Assembly (NCBI GenBank): GCA_003153655.1
Contig: PMAK01000258.1
Location: 4,855-10,388 of the forward strand
Reading direction: 5' to 3'
DNA length: 5,534 bases
Source: Phycisphaerales bacterium
Lineage (GTDB): Bacteria > Planctomycetota > Phycisphaerae > Tepidisphaerales > Tepidisphaeraceae
Shown here: one piece after another, positions 1-5,534 of the stretch
Position numbering within the stretch: the stretch's first letter is position 1
How the letters are laid out: each line of letters opens with the position of its first letter
Notes under the pieces: model-generated
What the model saw: only the letters and a program-made list of their open reading frames with translations
Told to the model about the DNA's origin: nothing
The model's database searches: none
Program-made: the position numbers and the translations under genes

Positions 1-1
1 C

Positions 2-298
2 CTGCACGGACATTCCTTTCATTTCGACGTGATCGTGGAGGGAGATGTCGATCCCGCAAAAGGATTTCTCATCGACTACGGCGACATCCAAAAGGCGGCC
101 GAGCCCATTGTCCGACGACTCGATCATTACCTTCTGAATGAAATCGAAGGCCTCGCCAACCCAACCAGCGAAATCCTCGCAGTCTGGATTCACGATCAAT
201 TGAAGCCGGCATTGCCGCAGCTTTCGGCCATAATCGTTCGCGAAACCTGTACCTCTTCCTGCGAATATCGCGGCCCGGACCGAACAAACATCAGGTGA
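2..298 (+). CDS. queD: 6-carboxy-/6-pyruvoyl-tetrahydropterin synthase (QueD/PTPS family), 5' end cut by window edge
   Basis: The last 98 codons of a QueD/PTPS protein are visible; the true start lies before the window. Counting from the first complete codon (base 2), residues 1-5 read LHGHS, the HxH pair that binds zinc in this family. They are followed by GFLIDYGDI, by LDHYLLN (its His belongs to the family's catalytic set), by NPTSEILAVWI, and by RETCTSSCEYRG near the C-terminus, whose Glu anchors the pterin ring. The family converts 7,8-dihydroneopterin triphosphate to 6-carboxytetrahydropterin (queuosine/7-deazaguanine pathway) or 6-pyruvoyltetrahydropterin, in the cytosol. The catalytic Cys and first zinc His would be upstream and cannot be checked, so QueD and PTPS activity cannot be separated here; QueD is the commoner bacterial role. 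No other queuosine gene is in view. The next gene starts 3 bases after the stop, so the two are probably co-transcribed. Confidence 0.9.
   Translation: MHGHSFHFDVIVEGDVDPAKGFLIDYGDIQKAAEPIVRRLDHYLLNEIEGLANPTSEILAVWIHDQLKPALPQLSAIIVRETCTSSCEYRGPDRTNIR
293..298 (+). promoter_or_regulatory. Ribosome binding site overlapping the queD stop codon
   Basis: AGGTGA matches the AGGAGGTGA anti-SD complement and contains the queD TGA stop. The G run ends 6 bases before the ATG at 302. It supports that start and suggests translational coupling between the two genes. Confidence 0.6.
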
Positions 299-301
299 AT
301 C

Positions 302-1456
302 ATGGCCAAATTGACGTCCATTCCATCAGACGCCGGTGAGCCGGGCCAGCAAAGATCCTTCCGCGAAAACATCATCATTTACACGCCGGTCGTGCTGGCG
401 GTCCTCGCCACCGTGCTGGCCGGCATTTCTTCCAGCGAGATGAGCGCGGCCCAATATTACCGATCCATCGCCGCGCAGATGCAGTCGAAAGTCTCCGATC
501 AGTGGGGCTTCTTCCAGGCCAAGCGATTGCGCGAAGAGCAATGCAACACGTCAATCCAGATTCTTCAAAACCTCACCCATCCAACGCCGCTTGATCCGCA
601 GAGTTTGCGAGCTGCCGGAGAGCATCTGATCGATCAGATGAAGCGTGCGATTATCGAAACCGTGGATGCGTCTTATTCTGCCGCCACCGAACCCAGCGTC
701 GCCAAGCAACTGACGGGCAGCACGGACCGCGTCGTCTATCTTATAAAGGAACTCGATCAGGCCACCACCCAGCCGACTGCCGCGGAAAATATGGCGAGCT
801 TTTTCCGAGGTGACGTGCCAAAAATTCAGGAGGAGACGATTGACGACCCCGCAATAACAGCCTCGATTCGAGCCGTCGATTCACGCGCCCCCGAAGCCGA
901 TCTGGAGCGCCAGGCCGGTCAAATCGAAGAGCCTCGCCTCGATCAAGCGGTGACAATCGCGAACGACAATGCCGTTGCGTTCGACAACGCCGTCGCCCGC
1001 GCGCAGCAGGAGATCGGCCGCTTCGGGGCGATCTTTGCGGAGATTTCGGGCAACACCGCCGAGTTCGGCCGCACCGCGCGCTGGGTATACGATCAGACCC
1101 CTGGCAATGTCTTCGACAAATCCGCCGTATCTGTCAGCGAACTAGCAGCACAATTGAATTCCGCCTTCAGCGTCGCCAGCCTGCGGTTCAATGCAACCCG
1201 TTACGATCGCGACGCCCGCTACAATCAGGTCCTGGCTCAGCTCTACGAGGTCCGTGTGCGAAAGGAGAGTTTTTTGTCCGAGCGGCATCGCCTGCGGAGC
1301 AAGGAATTCTTCTACGTCATGCTCGCCGCTCAAACCGGCGTAACCATCGCGACGCTCTCCCTCGCCCTCCGCCGGCGGATGTTCCTCTGGAGCTTCGCGG
1401 TCGCGGCGGGTCTGGCCGCCACTTCGTTTGCCGCCTATGTCTATTTCTTCGTCTGA
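302..1456 (+). CDS. Three-helix membrane protein, DUF4337-like, with enlarged central domain
   Basis: This is a 384-residue protein of unknown function. Hydrophobic helices are at about residues 24-43, 336-356 and 361-384. RRR at 357-359, between helices 2 and 3, and the basic residues before helix 1 suggest by the positive-inside rule that the N-terminus is cytoplasmic and residues 44-335 face the periplasmic side. Two parts resemble DUF4337 proteins: SDQWGFFQAKRLRE (65-78) just after helix 1, and the charged helix YDRDARYNQVLAQLYEVRVR (301-320) leading into the C-terminal hairpin. From memory, DUF4337 proteins are usually about half this length. The extra material at roughly 90-290 is rich in Ala, Gln, Glu and Asp, probably helical, and contains no enzyme motif I recognise. 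The start at 302 is supported by the AGGTGA site. It lies 3 bases after queD, but no functional link is known. The membrane topology is more certain than the family name. Confidence 0.8.
   Translation: MAKLTSIPSDAGEPGQQRSFRENIIIYTPVVLAVLATVLAGISSSEMSAAQYYRSIAAQMQSKVSDQWGFFQAKRLREEQCNTSIQILQNLTHPTPLDPQSLRAAGEHLIDQMKRAIIETVDASYSAATEPSVAKQLTGSTDRVVYLIKELDQATTQPTAAENMASFFRGDVPKIQEETIDDPAITASIRAVDSRAPEADLERQAGQIEEPRLDQAVTIANDNAVAFDNAVARAQQEIGRFGAIFAEISGNTAEFGRTARWVYDQTPGNVFDKSAVSVSELAAQLNSAFSVASLRFNATRYDRDARYNQVLAQLYEVRVRKESFLSERHRLRSKEFFYVMLAAQTGVTIATLSLALRRRMFLWSFAVAAGLAATSFAAYVYFFV
623..640. repeat. 18-bp perfect palindrome inside the membrane-protein gene
   Basis: CATCTGATCGATCAGATG is its own reverse complement and contains two overlapping-phase GATC sites around a central ATCGAT. 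It lies in the coding sequence and encodes HLIDQM. It could be coincidence or a binding site; no partner copy was seen in the window. Confidence 0.9.
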
Positions 1457-1484
1457 CGAATTGCCCCTCGGCGTTTTGCGGCAG

Positions 1485-1513
1485 TTACCGGACGACGCAT
1501 AGTTATCTATAGT
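1485..1513 (+). promoter_or_regulatory. Possible sigma-70-type promoter for the HTH gene
   Basis: TTACCG (1485-1490) and TATAGT (1508-1513) are separated by 17 bases. The -10 box matches the consensus at 5 of 6 positions; the -35 box at only 3 of 6. Transcription would start near 1520 and leave a leader of about 43 bases. This is the only promoter-like pair I see in the 106-base gap, where I find no convincing terminator for the upstream genes. Confidence 0.3.
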
Positions 1514-1550
1514 CGCTCATGTTTTCAGCCGATGTCACATTTGTCGTTTT

Positions 1551-1555
1551 GGAGG
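1551..1555 (+). promoter_or_regulatory. Ribosome binding site of the HTH gene
   Basis: GGAGG sits 7 bases before the ATG at 1563. It is the strongest Shine-Dalgarno match in the window and fixes this start. Confidence 0.75.
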
Positions 1556-1562
1556 CGCAGCA

Positions 1563-1946
1563 ATGTCATCGTGGGTAGCCCCTGGAGTAGCCGCTGAGAT
1601 CTGGGGGGTCAGCGTCGATCACGTCCTGGACGGAATCGCCAACGGCTCAATTCCATCTTACGTAGACGGCCAATTCCTCTTCGTGGACATGGCCGGCATC
1701 GGCTTCCCCCGAACCACGCCGCGTCCCCGAGTTATCGAACCCGACATCAGCAACGATGAATTGCAAGCCCTGACATTCCAACCCGCCGGCGATTACACCG
1801 AACCCATCGCGCCAGACAACGATCTGCCGGACGAAGACCTGATCGCCGAAGAAGAGGAAAGCTCTTCCCGCGATGTCGGCGATTGGCGCACCGCCCGCGA
1901 TCAGGCCTCCCGCACACGCCGTCCCCCCCAAGCCGAAGCCGCCTGA
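1563..1946 (+). CDS. Small protein with predicted MerR/excisionase-type HTH and acidic tail
   Basis: This 127-residue protein is not assignable to a named gene. Residues 6-42 fit the pattern of the HTH_17/excisionase fold: a first helix (PGVAAEIWG), a turn, a recognition-like helix (VSVDHVLDGIANGSIP) and a short wing (SYVDGQFLFVDM). From about residue 50 it looks disordered: a Pro/Arg linker (50-56), an acidic run at 85-98 (DNDLPDEDLIAEEE) and a basic, polar tail (109-121). A possible reading is a small transcriptional or nucleoid-associated regulator, or a protein-binding adaptor that keeps only the fold. There is no integrase or phage gene nearby, which argues against a true excisionase. 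It has its own strong ribosome binding site and a possible promoter. It ends 6 bases from the stop of the convergent ppk2. It is a confident gene; the HTH call is an inference from pattern. Confidence 0.75.
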   Translation: MSSWVAPGVAAEIWGVSVDHVLDGIANGSIPSYVDGQFLFVDMAGIGFPRTTPRPRVIEPDISNDELQALTFQPAGDYTEPIAPDNDLPDEDLIAEEEESSSRDVGDWRTARDQASRTRRPPQAEAA

Positions 1947-1952
1947 ATCTCC

Positions 1953-2759
1953 CTAGTGTATCTTGATATCATCCAGCCCCTCAGCCGCCGGGGGATACTT
2001 CAAATTCAACTTCTCCATCGCCCGTACGATCGTGTCGGATAGCACCCAATTCCTGAACCACTTATGATCCGATGGCACGACATACCACGGCGCTTCCTCC
2101 GTCGAACAATTCTGCAGCGCATCCTCAAACGCCCCGGTATATTCATCCCATTTCTTTCGCTCCGTGAGATCGTTCGGATCAAATTTCCAGTGCTTGGTTT
2201 TGTCTTCGAGCCGCGCTTCCAGCCGCTTTTTCTGCTCGGCTTTGGAGATATGCAAAAAGAACTTGAGCACCAGCGTATTTTCCGCCGTCAGCATGCGCTC
2301 AAAATCATTGATCTGATCATATCGCCGCGACCACACTTCCTTCGGCACAAGTTTATGCACGCGCTCCACCAGAACGCTTTCGTAATGAGACCGATTGAAA
2401 ATCTCCATCATTCCCTTCGGCGGGCAAGCAAGATGATGTCTCCAGAGAAAGTCATGGGCCTTCTCCAGATGGCTCGGAACCTTGAAACTAGTGACGTTAC
2501 ATCCCTGCGGATTCACGCCGCTGAATACATGTTCGATCGCGCCGTCTTTTCCCCCGGCGTCCATCGCCTGAAGAACGATCAGCACCGAATGGCTCGCCGA
2601 TGCGTATAGCAATTCCTGCAACTCGATCAGCCGCTCCAGGTTCTTCTTGATCGTCGGCTTGGCCTGGTCCTTGTCCTTGAACGGGCTGGTCTCATCGGTC
2701 GGCCAGTGCGACAAATTCACTTTCTTGCCCGGCTCAACACGAAATGGTGAATGACTCAT
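1953..2759 (-). CDS. ppk2: Polyphosphate kinase 2 family, class III-like (polyphosphate:nucleotide phosphotransferase)
   Basis: The 268-residue length is normal for a single-domain PPK2. The N-terminus FRVEPGKKVNL (6-16) and FKDKDQA (27-33) are typical. The Walker A-like loop is MDAGGKDG (66-73), followed by GVNPQGCNVTSFKVP (81-95). The Walker B region is EIFNRSHYE (119-127). The lid helix region, rich in Lys and Arg, spans about 177-204 (KKRLEARLEDKTKHWKFDP...), and APWYVVPSDHKWFRNW (223-238) is the conserved C-terminal block. The NRS sequence, where class I enzymes usually have DRS, together with GVNPQGC, points to class III, whose characterised members phosphorylate both AMP and ADP with polyphosphate as donor; substrate range here is inferred. 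The enzyme is cytosolic. It is the last gene of the operon, 15 bases after ygfZ, with an AAAGGG site 7 bases before its ATG. No separate promoter is visible. Confidence 0.93.
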   Translation of the reverse strand: MSHSPFRVEPGKKVNLSHWPTDETSPFKDKDQAKPTIKKNLERLIELQELLYASASHSVLIVLQAMDAGGKDGAIEHVFSGVNPQGCNVTSFKVPSHLEKAHDFLWRHHLACPPKGMMEIFNRSHYESVLVERVHKLVPKEVWSRRYDQINDFERMLTAENTLVLKFFLHISKAEQKKRLEARLEDKTKHWKFDPNDLTERKKWDEYTGAFEDALQNCSTEEAPWYVVPSDHKWFRNWVLSDTIVRAMEKLNLKYPPAAEGLDDIKIH

Positions 2760-2766
2760 ATCTTTG

Positions 2767-2772
2767 CCCTTT
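2767..2772 (-). promoter_or_regulatory. Ribosome binding site of ppk2
   Basis: AAAGGG on the minus strand lies 7 bases before the ATG at 2759, inside the 15-base gap after the ygfZ stop. It supports this start and an operon arrangement. Confidence 0.55.
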
Positions 2773-2774
2773 AG

Positions 2775-3908
2775 TTATTCCTGATTGTTCAACCGATTCT
2801 TCACAAACGGTAGCTCCACGACGGTTGCCGGGCGAATCGCTCCCTCCGCCGCGATTCGCAGCGTCGTCCCCGGTTTGGCAAACGCAGCCTTCACCATCGC
2901 AAGACCAATCGCTGCGTTCGACAATACCGGCGAAATCGTGCTGCTCGTCACGCCGCCGATCTGGTTCTGCTGCTCATCCAAAATCGGTGCGCCCGCGAGC
3001 GGCAGGGCGTCCTCCGCCATTTTGATTCCCACAATCTGCCGCGCCACCTGCCCCCGCGCGTGCATCCGCGCCACGATTTCCTGACCGAGATAACAACCCT
3101 TGGTAAAACTGACGGCCCGCTGCAGTTGCCCCGTCTCCGCCGGCAACACCGTATCGTCAAAATCAATTCCAAACATCGCCCGTCCCGCTTCGATCCGTAC
3201 CGTGTTAAAAACCGCCCATCCCGCCGGCCGCACGGCGCGCTTCCCCGGCTCTCCGCTGGAAAAGGATGCGATGATTTGCATCCACACTTTGCCGGCGGCT
3301 TCCGTGGGAATGACGATGGAATACCCCGGCATGCCGCACGGATCGTCCCGCCAGATCACCACGTCAACGTCGCCGATTTTCCCGGCTGCCGATCCAAGCG
3401 CTGCCAATTCAGTCCACCCAGGCGCCATCTGCCGAAGAATATCCGCCGCCTTTGGCCCATGCAGCGAAATCTGATGACTCCTCTCCACAAGGTTTTCAAA
3501 CTTTACTTTCTCGGAAAAGACATGCTTTTCCAAAACGTCCCGAAGCGCCGCTAAATTCCGCGCATCGGTTTCCAGCAACGTTCGATCCCCGCACTCCAGC
3601 ACATTCACATCCGCGACAATCCGCCCCTTGTTATTCAACAGAAAAGCATACGCCCCAGTCCCGACCGCCAGCGGCTTCTTCGAGTCCTTCGCAATCAGTT
3701 CATTGGTCAAAAATCGATTGAGAAAATCGATCCGATCCGGCCCCGTCGCTTCCAAAATTCCGCGCTGCGGCAAATCAATCAATGCGCACCCCTTATGAAT
3801 CGCCGCATATTCCGCCTGCGGCTCCCCAAAGGTGCAAACGATCTCCATCTCCCCATATTGCTGAAACTCCGCCTCGGCCTGTTCGTGCAATTGTCTAAGT
3901 GGATTCAT
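2775..3908 (-). CDS. ygfZ: Folate-binding Fe-S cluster assembly/repair protein, YgfZ/CAF17 family
   Basis: This 377-residue protein has the GcvT aminomethyltransferase-like fold. The family signature KGCYLGQE is at 270-277, with the functional Cys at 272; true GcvT proteins lack this Cys motif. Other family features are RGILEATGPDRIDFLNRFLTN (about 49-69), LLNNKGRIVADVNV (90-103), NTVRIEAGRAMFGIDF (235-250) and the C-terminal PFVKNRL. YgfZ/CAF17 proteins bind tetrahydrofolate and help make or repair some Fe-S enzymes, such as radical-SAM tRNA modification enzymes; the exact clients here are unknown. The reading frame is open for 28 codons further upstream, but that extension lies inside the riboflavin synthase gene, while MNPLRQLHEQAEAEF is a natural N-terminus. 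I therefore place the start at 3908, 8 bases after the upstream stop. A GAGAGG site sits in the last codons of that gene, though 12 bases away, which is long. It is the middle gene of a three-gene operon. Confidence 0.92.
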   Translation of the reverse strand: MNPLRQLHEQAEAEFQQYGEMEIVCTFGEPQAEYAAIHKGCALIDLPQRGILEATGPDRIDFLNRFLTNELIAKDSKKPLAVGTGAYAFLLNNKGRIVADVNVLECGDRTLLETDARNLAALRDVLEKHVFSEKVKFENLVERSHQISLHGPKAADILRQMAPGWTELAALGSAAGKIGDVDVVIWRDDPCGMPGYSIVIPTEAAGKVWMQIIASFSSGEPGKRAVRPAGWAVFNTVRIEAGRAMFGIDFDDTVLPAETGQLQRAVSFTKGCYLGQEIVARMHARGQVARQIVGIKMAEDALPLAGAPILDEQQNQIGGVTSSTISPVLSNAAIGLAMVKAAFAKPGTTLRIAAEGAIRPATVVELPFVKNRLNNQE

Positions 3909-3916
3909 GGCAGTCT

Positions 3917-4510
3917 TCAACCTCTCGGGTGTATCTCCAGCCACGATACCATTGTCTTGCTCAGAATGTCGGCCTCCAAATTCAGCGGCCAACCCGCCGC
4001 AAGCTCTCCGAGAGTCGTCAGCCGCAGCGTTGTTGGAATCAGTACCACCTCAAACACATTTTCGCTGACGTTCGCAATCGTCAGGCTCACCCCATCCAGC
4101 GTCACTGAGCCCTTTGGCACGAGATACTTCGCCAGATCAAACGGCGCTTCAATCGTGAATCGCCATTCATCATTACCCGACTGAATCTTGTTCAATATCG
4201 CCCGGCCGTCGATGTGCCCCTGCACGAAATGCCCGTCAAGGCGGTCACCAATTCTTAATGAACGCTCAATATTCACATGACTGCCGATTGTCAGCAAACC
4301 CAGGTTCGTGCGGTCCAGCGTTTCCTTCACCACATCAAAGGCCGCTTTTCCGGGCGACATCTCCGCCAAAGTCAGGCAACAGCCGTTGACTGCGATGCTC
4401 TCCCCCAGCCGCCCGTCCAGTATATTTACGGATAAGGTCAATCGCCGAAAGCTCGGGCCATCAGAAACGCCCGCAACCCGCGCTGTTTTTTCCACGATTC
4501 CGGTGAACAT
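3917..4510 (-). CDS. ribE: Riboflavin synthase, alpha chain
   Basis: The protein converts two molecules of 6,7-dimethyl-8-ribityllumazine to riboflavin plus the pyrimidinedione that re-enters the pathway. Its 197 residues form two similar lumazine-binding barrels. The first barrel has the invariant start MFTGIVE and SIAVNGCCLTL (38-48). The second begins after VNIERSLRIGDRLDGHFVQG (79-98) and carries KGSVTLDGVSLT (133-144) and IPTTLRLTTLG (159-169). By my alignment from memory to the E. coli enzyme, the active-site positions Phe2, Ser38, Cys45, His94/His99, Lys133, Ser142 and Asp181 are all kept. The length is close to normal. The frame is open 27 codons upstream of 4510, but MFTGIVE is the family N-terminus, so 4510 is the start. 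No Shine-Dalgarno sequence precedes it; a -10-like TAAAAT lies 8 bases upstream. It is the first gene of the operon; other riboflavin genes are not in view. Confidence 0.96.
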   Translation of the reverse strand: MFTGIVEKTARVAGVSDGPSFRRLTLSVNILDGRLGESIAVNGCCLTLAEMSPGKAAFDVVKETLDRTNLGLLTIGSHVNIERSLRIGDRLDGHFVQGHIDGRAILNKIQSGNDEWRFTIEAPFDLAKYLVPKGSVTLDGVSLTIANVSENVFEVVLIPTTLRLTTLGELAAGWPLNLEADILSKTMVSWLEIHPRG

Positions 4511-4518
4511 GGCGGATG

Positions 4519-4524
4519 ATTTTA
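4519..4524 (-). promoter_or_regulatory. -10-like TAAAAT directly upstream of riboflavin synthase
   Basis: On the minus strand TAAAAT (5 of 6 to TATAAT, fits TANNNT) ends 8 bases before the ATG at 4510. A start site 6-8 bases downstream would give a transcript with almost no leader, which fits the lack of a ribosome binding site. No good -35 box is seen 16-18 bases upstream. Confidence 0.35.
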
Positions 4525-4563
4525 GGTATTCTCTGTCGCTCCGCATATGAAAAAGATTAGGAA

Positions 4564-4592
4564 TCCACAGAATCGGATATAGAAGGTACAAT
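4564..4592 (+). promoter_or_regulatory. Possible promoter of the SDR gene, placed for a leaderless transcript
   Basis: TCCACA (4564-4569, 4 of 6) and TACAAT (4587-4592, 5 of 6) are 17 bases apart. The -10 box ends 7 bases before the ATG at 4600, so transcription would begin at or next to the start codon. An AGAAGG at 4581-4586 is 13 bases from the ATG, too far for a usual ribosome binding site. Confidence 0.4.
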
Positions 4593-4599
4593 CGAAATC

Positions 4600-5505
4600 A
4601 TGCGCCGAAGCTTGCAAGACATGGTCACAGTCATCACCGGGGCTAGTTCCGGCATCGGCCGGGCGCTGGCAACCGATTTGGCCGGCCGCGGGGGTCGCCT
4701 GATTCTCGCTGCCAGGCGTCTCGATCGGCTTGAAGAACTCGCCCGCGATCTCCCCGGCAAACATCATTGCATCGCCGCTGATGTGTCACGCCCTGAAGAT
4801 TGCCACCGCATCATCGCCACCGCCCTCGAAAAATTCGGCCGACTCGACACGATTGTCTGCAACGCGGGTTATGGCTTCGCCCGTCCGTTCGACGCCATGA
4901 GTGAAGAAGACGTTCGGCAGATATTTGATACCAACCTGTTCGGCACGATCGAATGCTGCCGCAAGGCTGTCACAGCCATGAAACGCCAGGAGCCGCGAGA
5001 CGGATTCCGCGGACAGCTCATGATCGTTTCCAGCGCCTGCGCCCGACGGGGCCTCCCATATTTCAGCACCTACGCTGCGACAAAGGCCGCCCAACTCAGT
5101 CTCGCCGAAGGTTTGCGGATCGAACTAAAGCCATTTGCCATTGCGGTCACTAGTGTGCATCCGGTTCGATGCCAGACGGAATTTTTCTCAACCGCCAATG
5201 ATCTAAGCGGCATGGATCCCGCGGCACTTGCCGAGGGAAGCAAACAATCCCCGGATGCGGTAGCTGCAAGCATGGTGCGGGCAATCGAAAAACCGCGCGG
5301 CGAAGTCTGGCCCAAAGCCTTGTCGCGACTCTCTCTGAGCATAGCCGTCGCCATCCCAGCCGCGGTCGATAAAGTCATGTGTGGAATTCGCGACCGAATG
5401 CTCCGCGAGCACGAAAACAAGGGCAAGCAACGCGTTAACGCCAAGCAGTCTTGTGATGAATCGGAATCGGATATCGAAGAAGAAGTCGCCCACCATCTGC
5501 CGTAG
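4600..5505 (+). CDS. Short-chain dehydrogenase/reductase (classical SDR, NADP(H)-type)
   Basis: This is a 301-residue Rossmann-fold oxidoreductase. The cofactor loop is TGASSGIG (13-20). ARR at 38-40 after the second strand suggests preference for NADP(H). Asp61-Val62 contacts the adenine, and NAG is at 88-90. The catalytic tetrad is Asn112 (TNLFGT), Ser145, Tyr158 and Lys162 (YAATK). After the sixth strand it reads VHPVRCQTEFF (186-196), where many SDRs have a PG pair. Beyond the core (about 235 onward) it has a hydrophobic stretch LSLSIAVAIPAAVDKVM (244-260) that might touch a membrane, then a charged tail with ESESDIEEE (288-296). The substrate cannot be read from the sequence. The start at 4600 gives the usual few residues before the first strand; a second ATG at 4621 would leave only six residues before TGASSGIG and is less likely. 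It is divergent from riboflavin synthase, with no operon partner in view. Confidence 0.93.
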   Translation: MRRSLQDMVTVITGASSGIGRALATDLAGRGGRLILAARRLDRLEELARDLPGKHHCIAADVSRPEDCHRIIATALEKFGRLDTIVCNAGYGFARPFDAMSEEDVRQIFDTNLFGTIECCRKAVTAMKRQEPRDGFRGQLMIVSSACARRGLPYFSTYAATKAAQLSLAEGLRIELKPFAIAVTSVHPVRCQTEFFSTANDLSGMDPAALAEGSKQSPDAVAASMVRAIEKPRGEVWPKALSRLSLSIAVAIPAAVDKVMCGIRDRMLREHENKGKQRVNAKQSCDESESDIEEEVAHHLP

Positions 5506-5534
5506 ATACAAATCATACGGATCCCACAGAAAAA

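Noticed and set aside
1457..1495. Terminator after the membrane-protein gene
   Set aside because: ATTGCC and GGCAGT can pair imperfectly around a large loop, but the stem is weak and no T run follows.
1563..1700. Phage excisionase
   Set aside because: The N-terminus resembles the excisionase fold, but there is no integrase, att site or other phage gene in the window.
2064..2609. 181-codon open frame on the plus strand
   Set aside because: It lies entirely antisense to ppk2, whose motifs are unmistakable; the translated product has no recognisable domain and is low-complexity basic/hydrophobic.
3060..3554. Plus-strand open frames of 120-165 codons opposite ygfZ
   Set aside because: Antisense shadows of a well-supported gene; Pro/Arg/Ser/His-rich products without motifs.
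3909..3992. Upstream extension of the ygfZ reading frame, overlapping riboflavin synthase
   Set aside because: The extra 28 residues lie wholly inside the riboflavin synthase 3' end and upstream of it and do not look like the family N-terminus; the ATG at 3908 fits operon spacing.
4511..4591. Upstream extension of riboflavin synthase by 27 codons
   Set aside because: MFTGIVE is the near-invariant N-terminus of this enzyme, so the start is 4510; the extension covers the shared promoter region.
4511..4599. FMN riboswitch upstream of riboflavin synthase
   Set aside because: The gap is only 89 bases, shorter than a full FMN aptamer, and I see no conserved aptamer core; the neighbouring start also uses this space.
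1..5534. CRISPR arrays, insertion sequences, tRNA or rRNA genes, defence-system cluster
   Set aside because: No regularly spaced repeats, transposase motifs, terminal inverted repeats or structural-RNA signatures were seen, and the genes are mainly housekeeping.

Overview
The window looks like ordinary bacterial chromosome of moderately high GC, densely packed with housekeeping and hypothetical genes. No mobile element, CRISPR array, phage gene, tRNA or rRNA is visible. The source is unknown. The DUF4337-like membrane protein and the small HTH-plus-acidic-tail protein recall planctomycetes (Phycisphaerae-like), but this is a weak impression from protein style, not a demonstrated assignment.

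There are three strand blocks. Block 1 (+, 1-1946) holds the 3' part of a queD/6-pyruvoyl-tetrahydropterin synthase gene. Three bases after it comes a 384-residue three-helix membrane protein of the DUF4337 type, then, after a 106-base gap with its own possible promoter, a 127-residue protein with an excisionase/MerR-like DNA-binding N-terminus. Block 2 (-, 4510-1953) is a tight three-gene operon in the order riboflavin synthase (8-base gap), YgfZ/CAF17-type folate-binding Fe-S protein (15-base gap), class III-like PPK2 polyphosphate kinase. Block 3 (+, 4600-5505) is a classical short-chain dehydrogenase/reductase, divergent from riboflavin synthase across an 89-base shared promoter region. 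Blocks 1 and 2 converge with only 6 bases between stop codons.

Three of the genes deal with pteridine-type chemistry derived from GTP: carboxy-/pyruvoyl-tetrahydropterin (QueD), riboflavin (RibE) and folate-dependent Fe-S protein maintenance (YgfZ). PPK2 could recharge nucleotides from polyphosphate. That reading is an inference; each enzyme also has a stand-alone housekeeping role. The points most worth a second look are the riboflavin synthase-ygfZ-ppk2 operon, the pair of TANNNT -10-like boxes placed 7-8 bases before the start codons of both divergent genes (possible leaderless transcription), and the two poorly characterised proteins in block 1. No convincing new multi-gene system is apparent.
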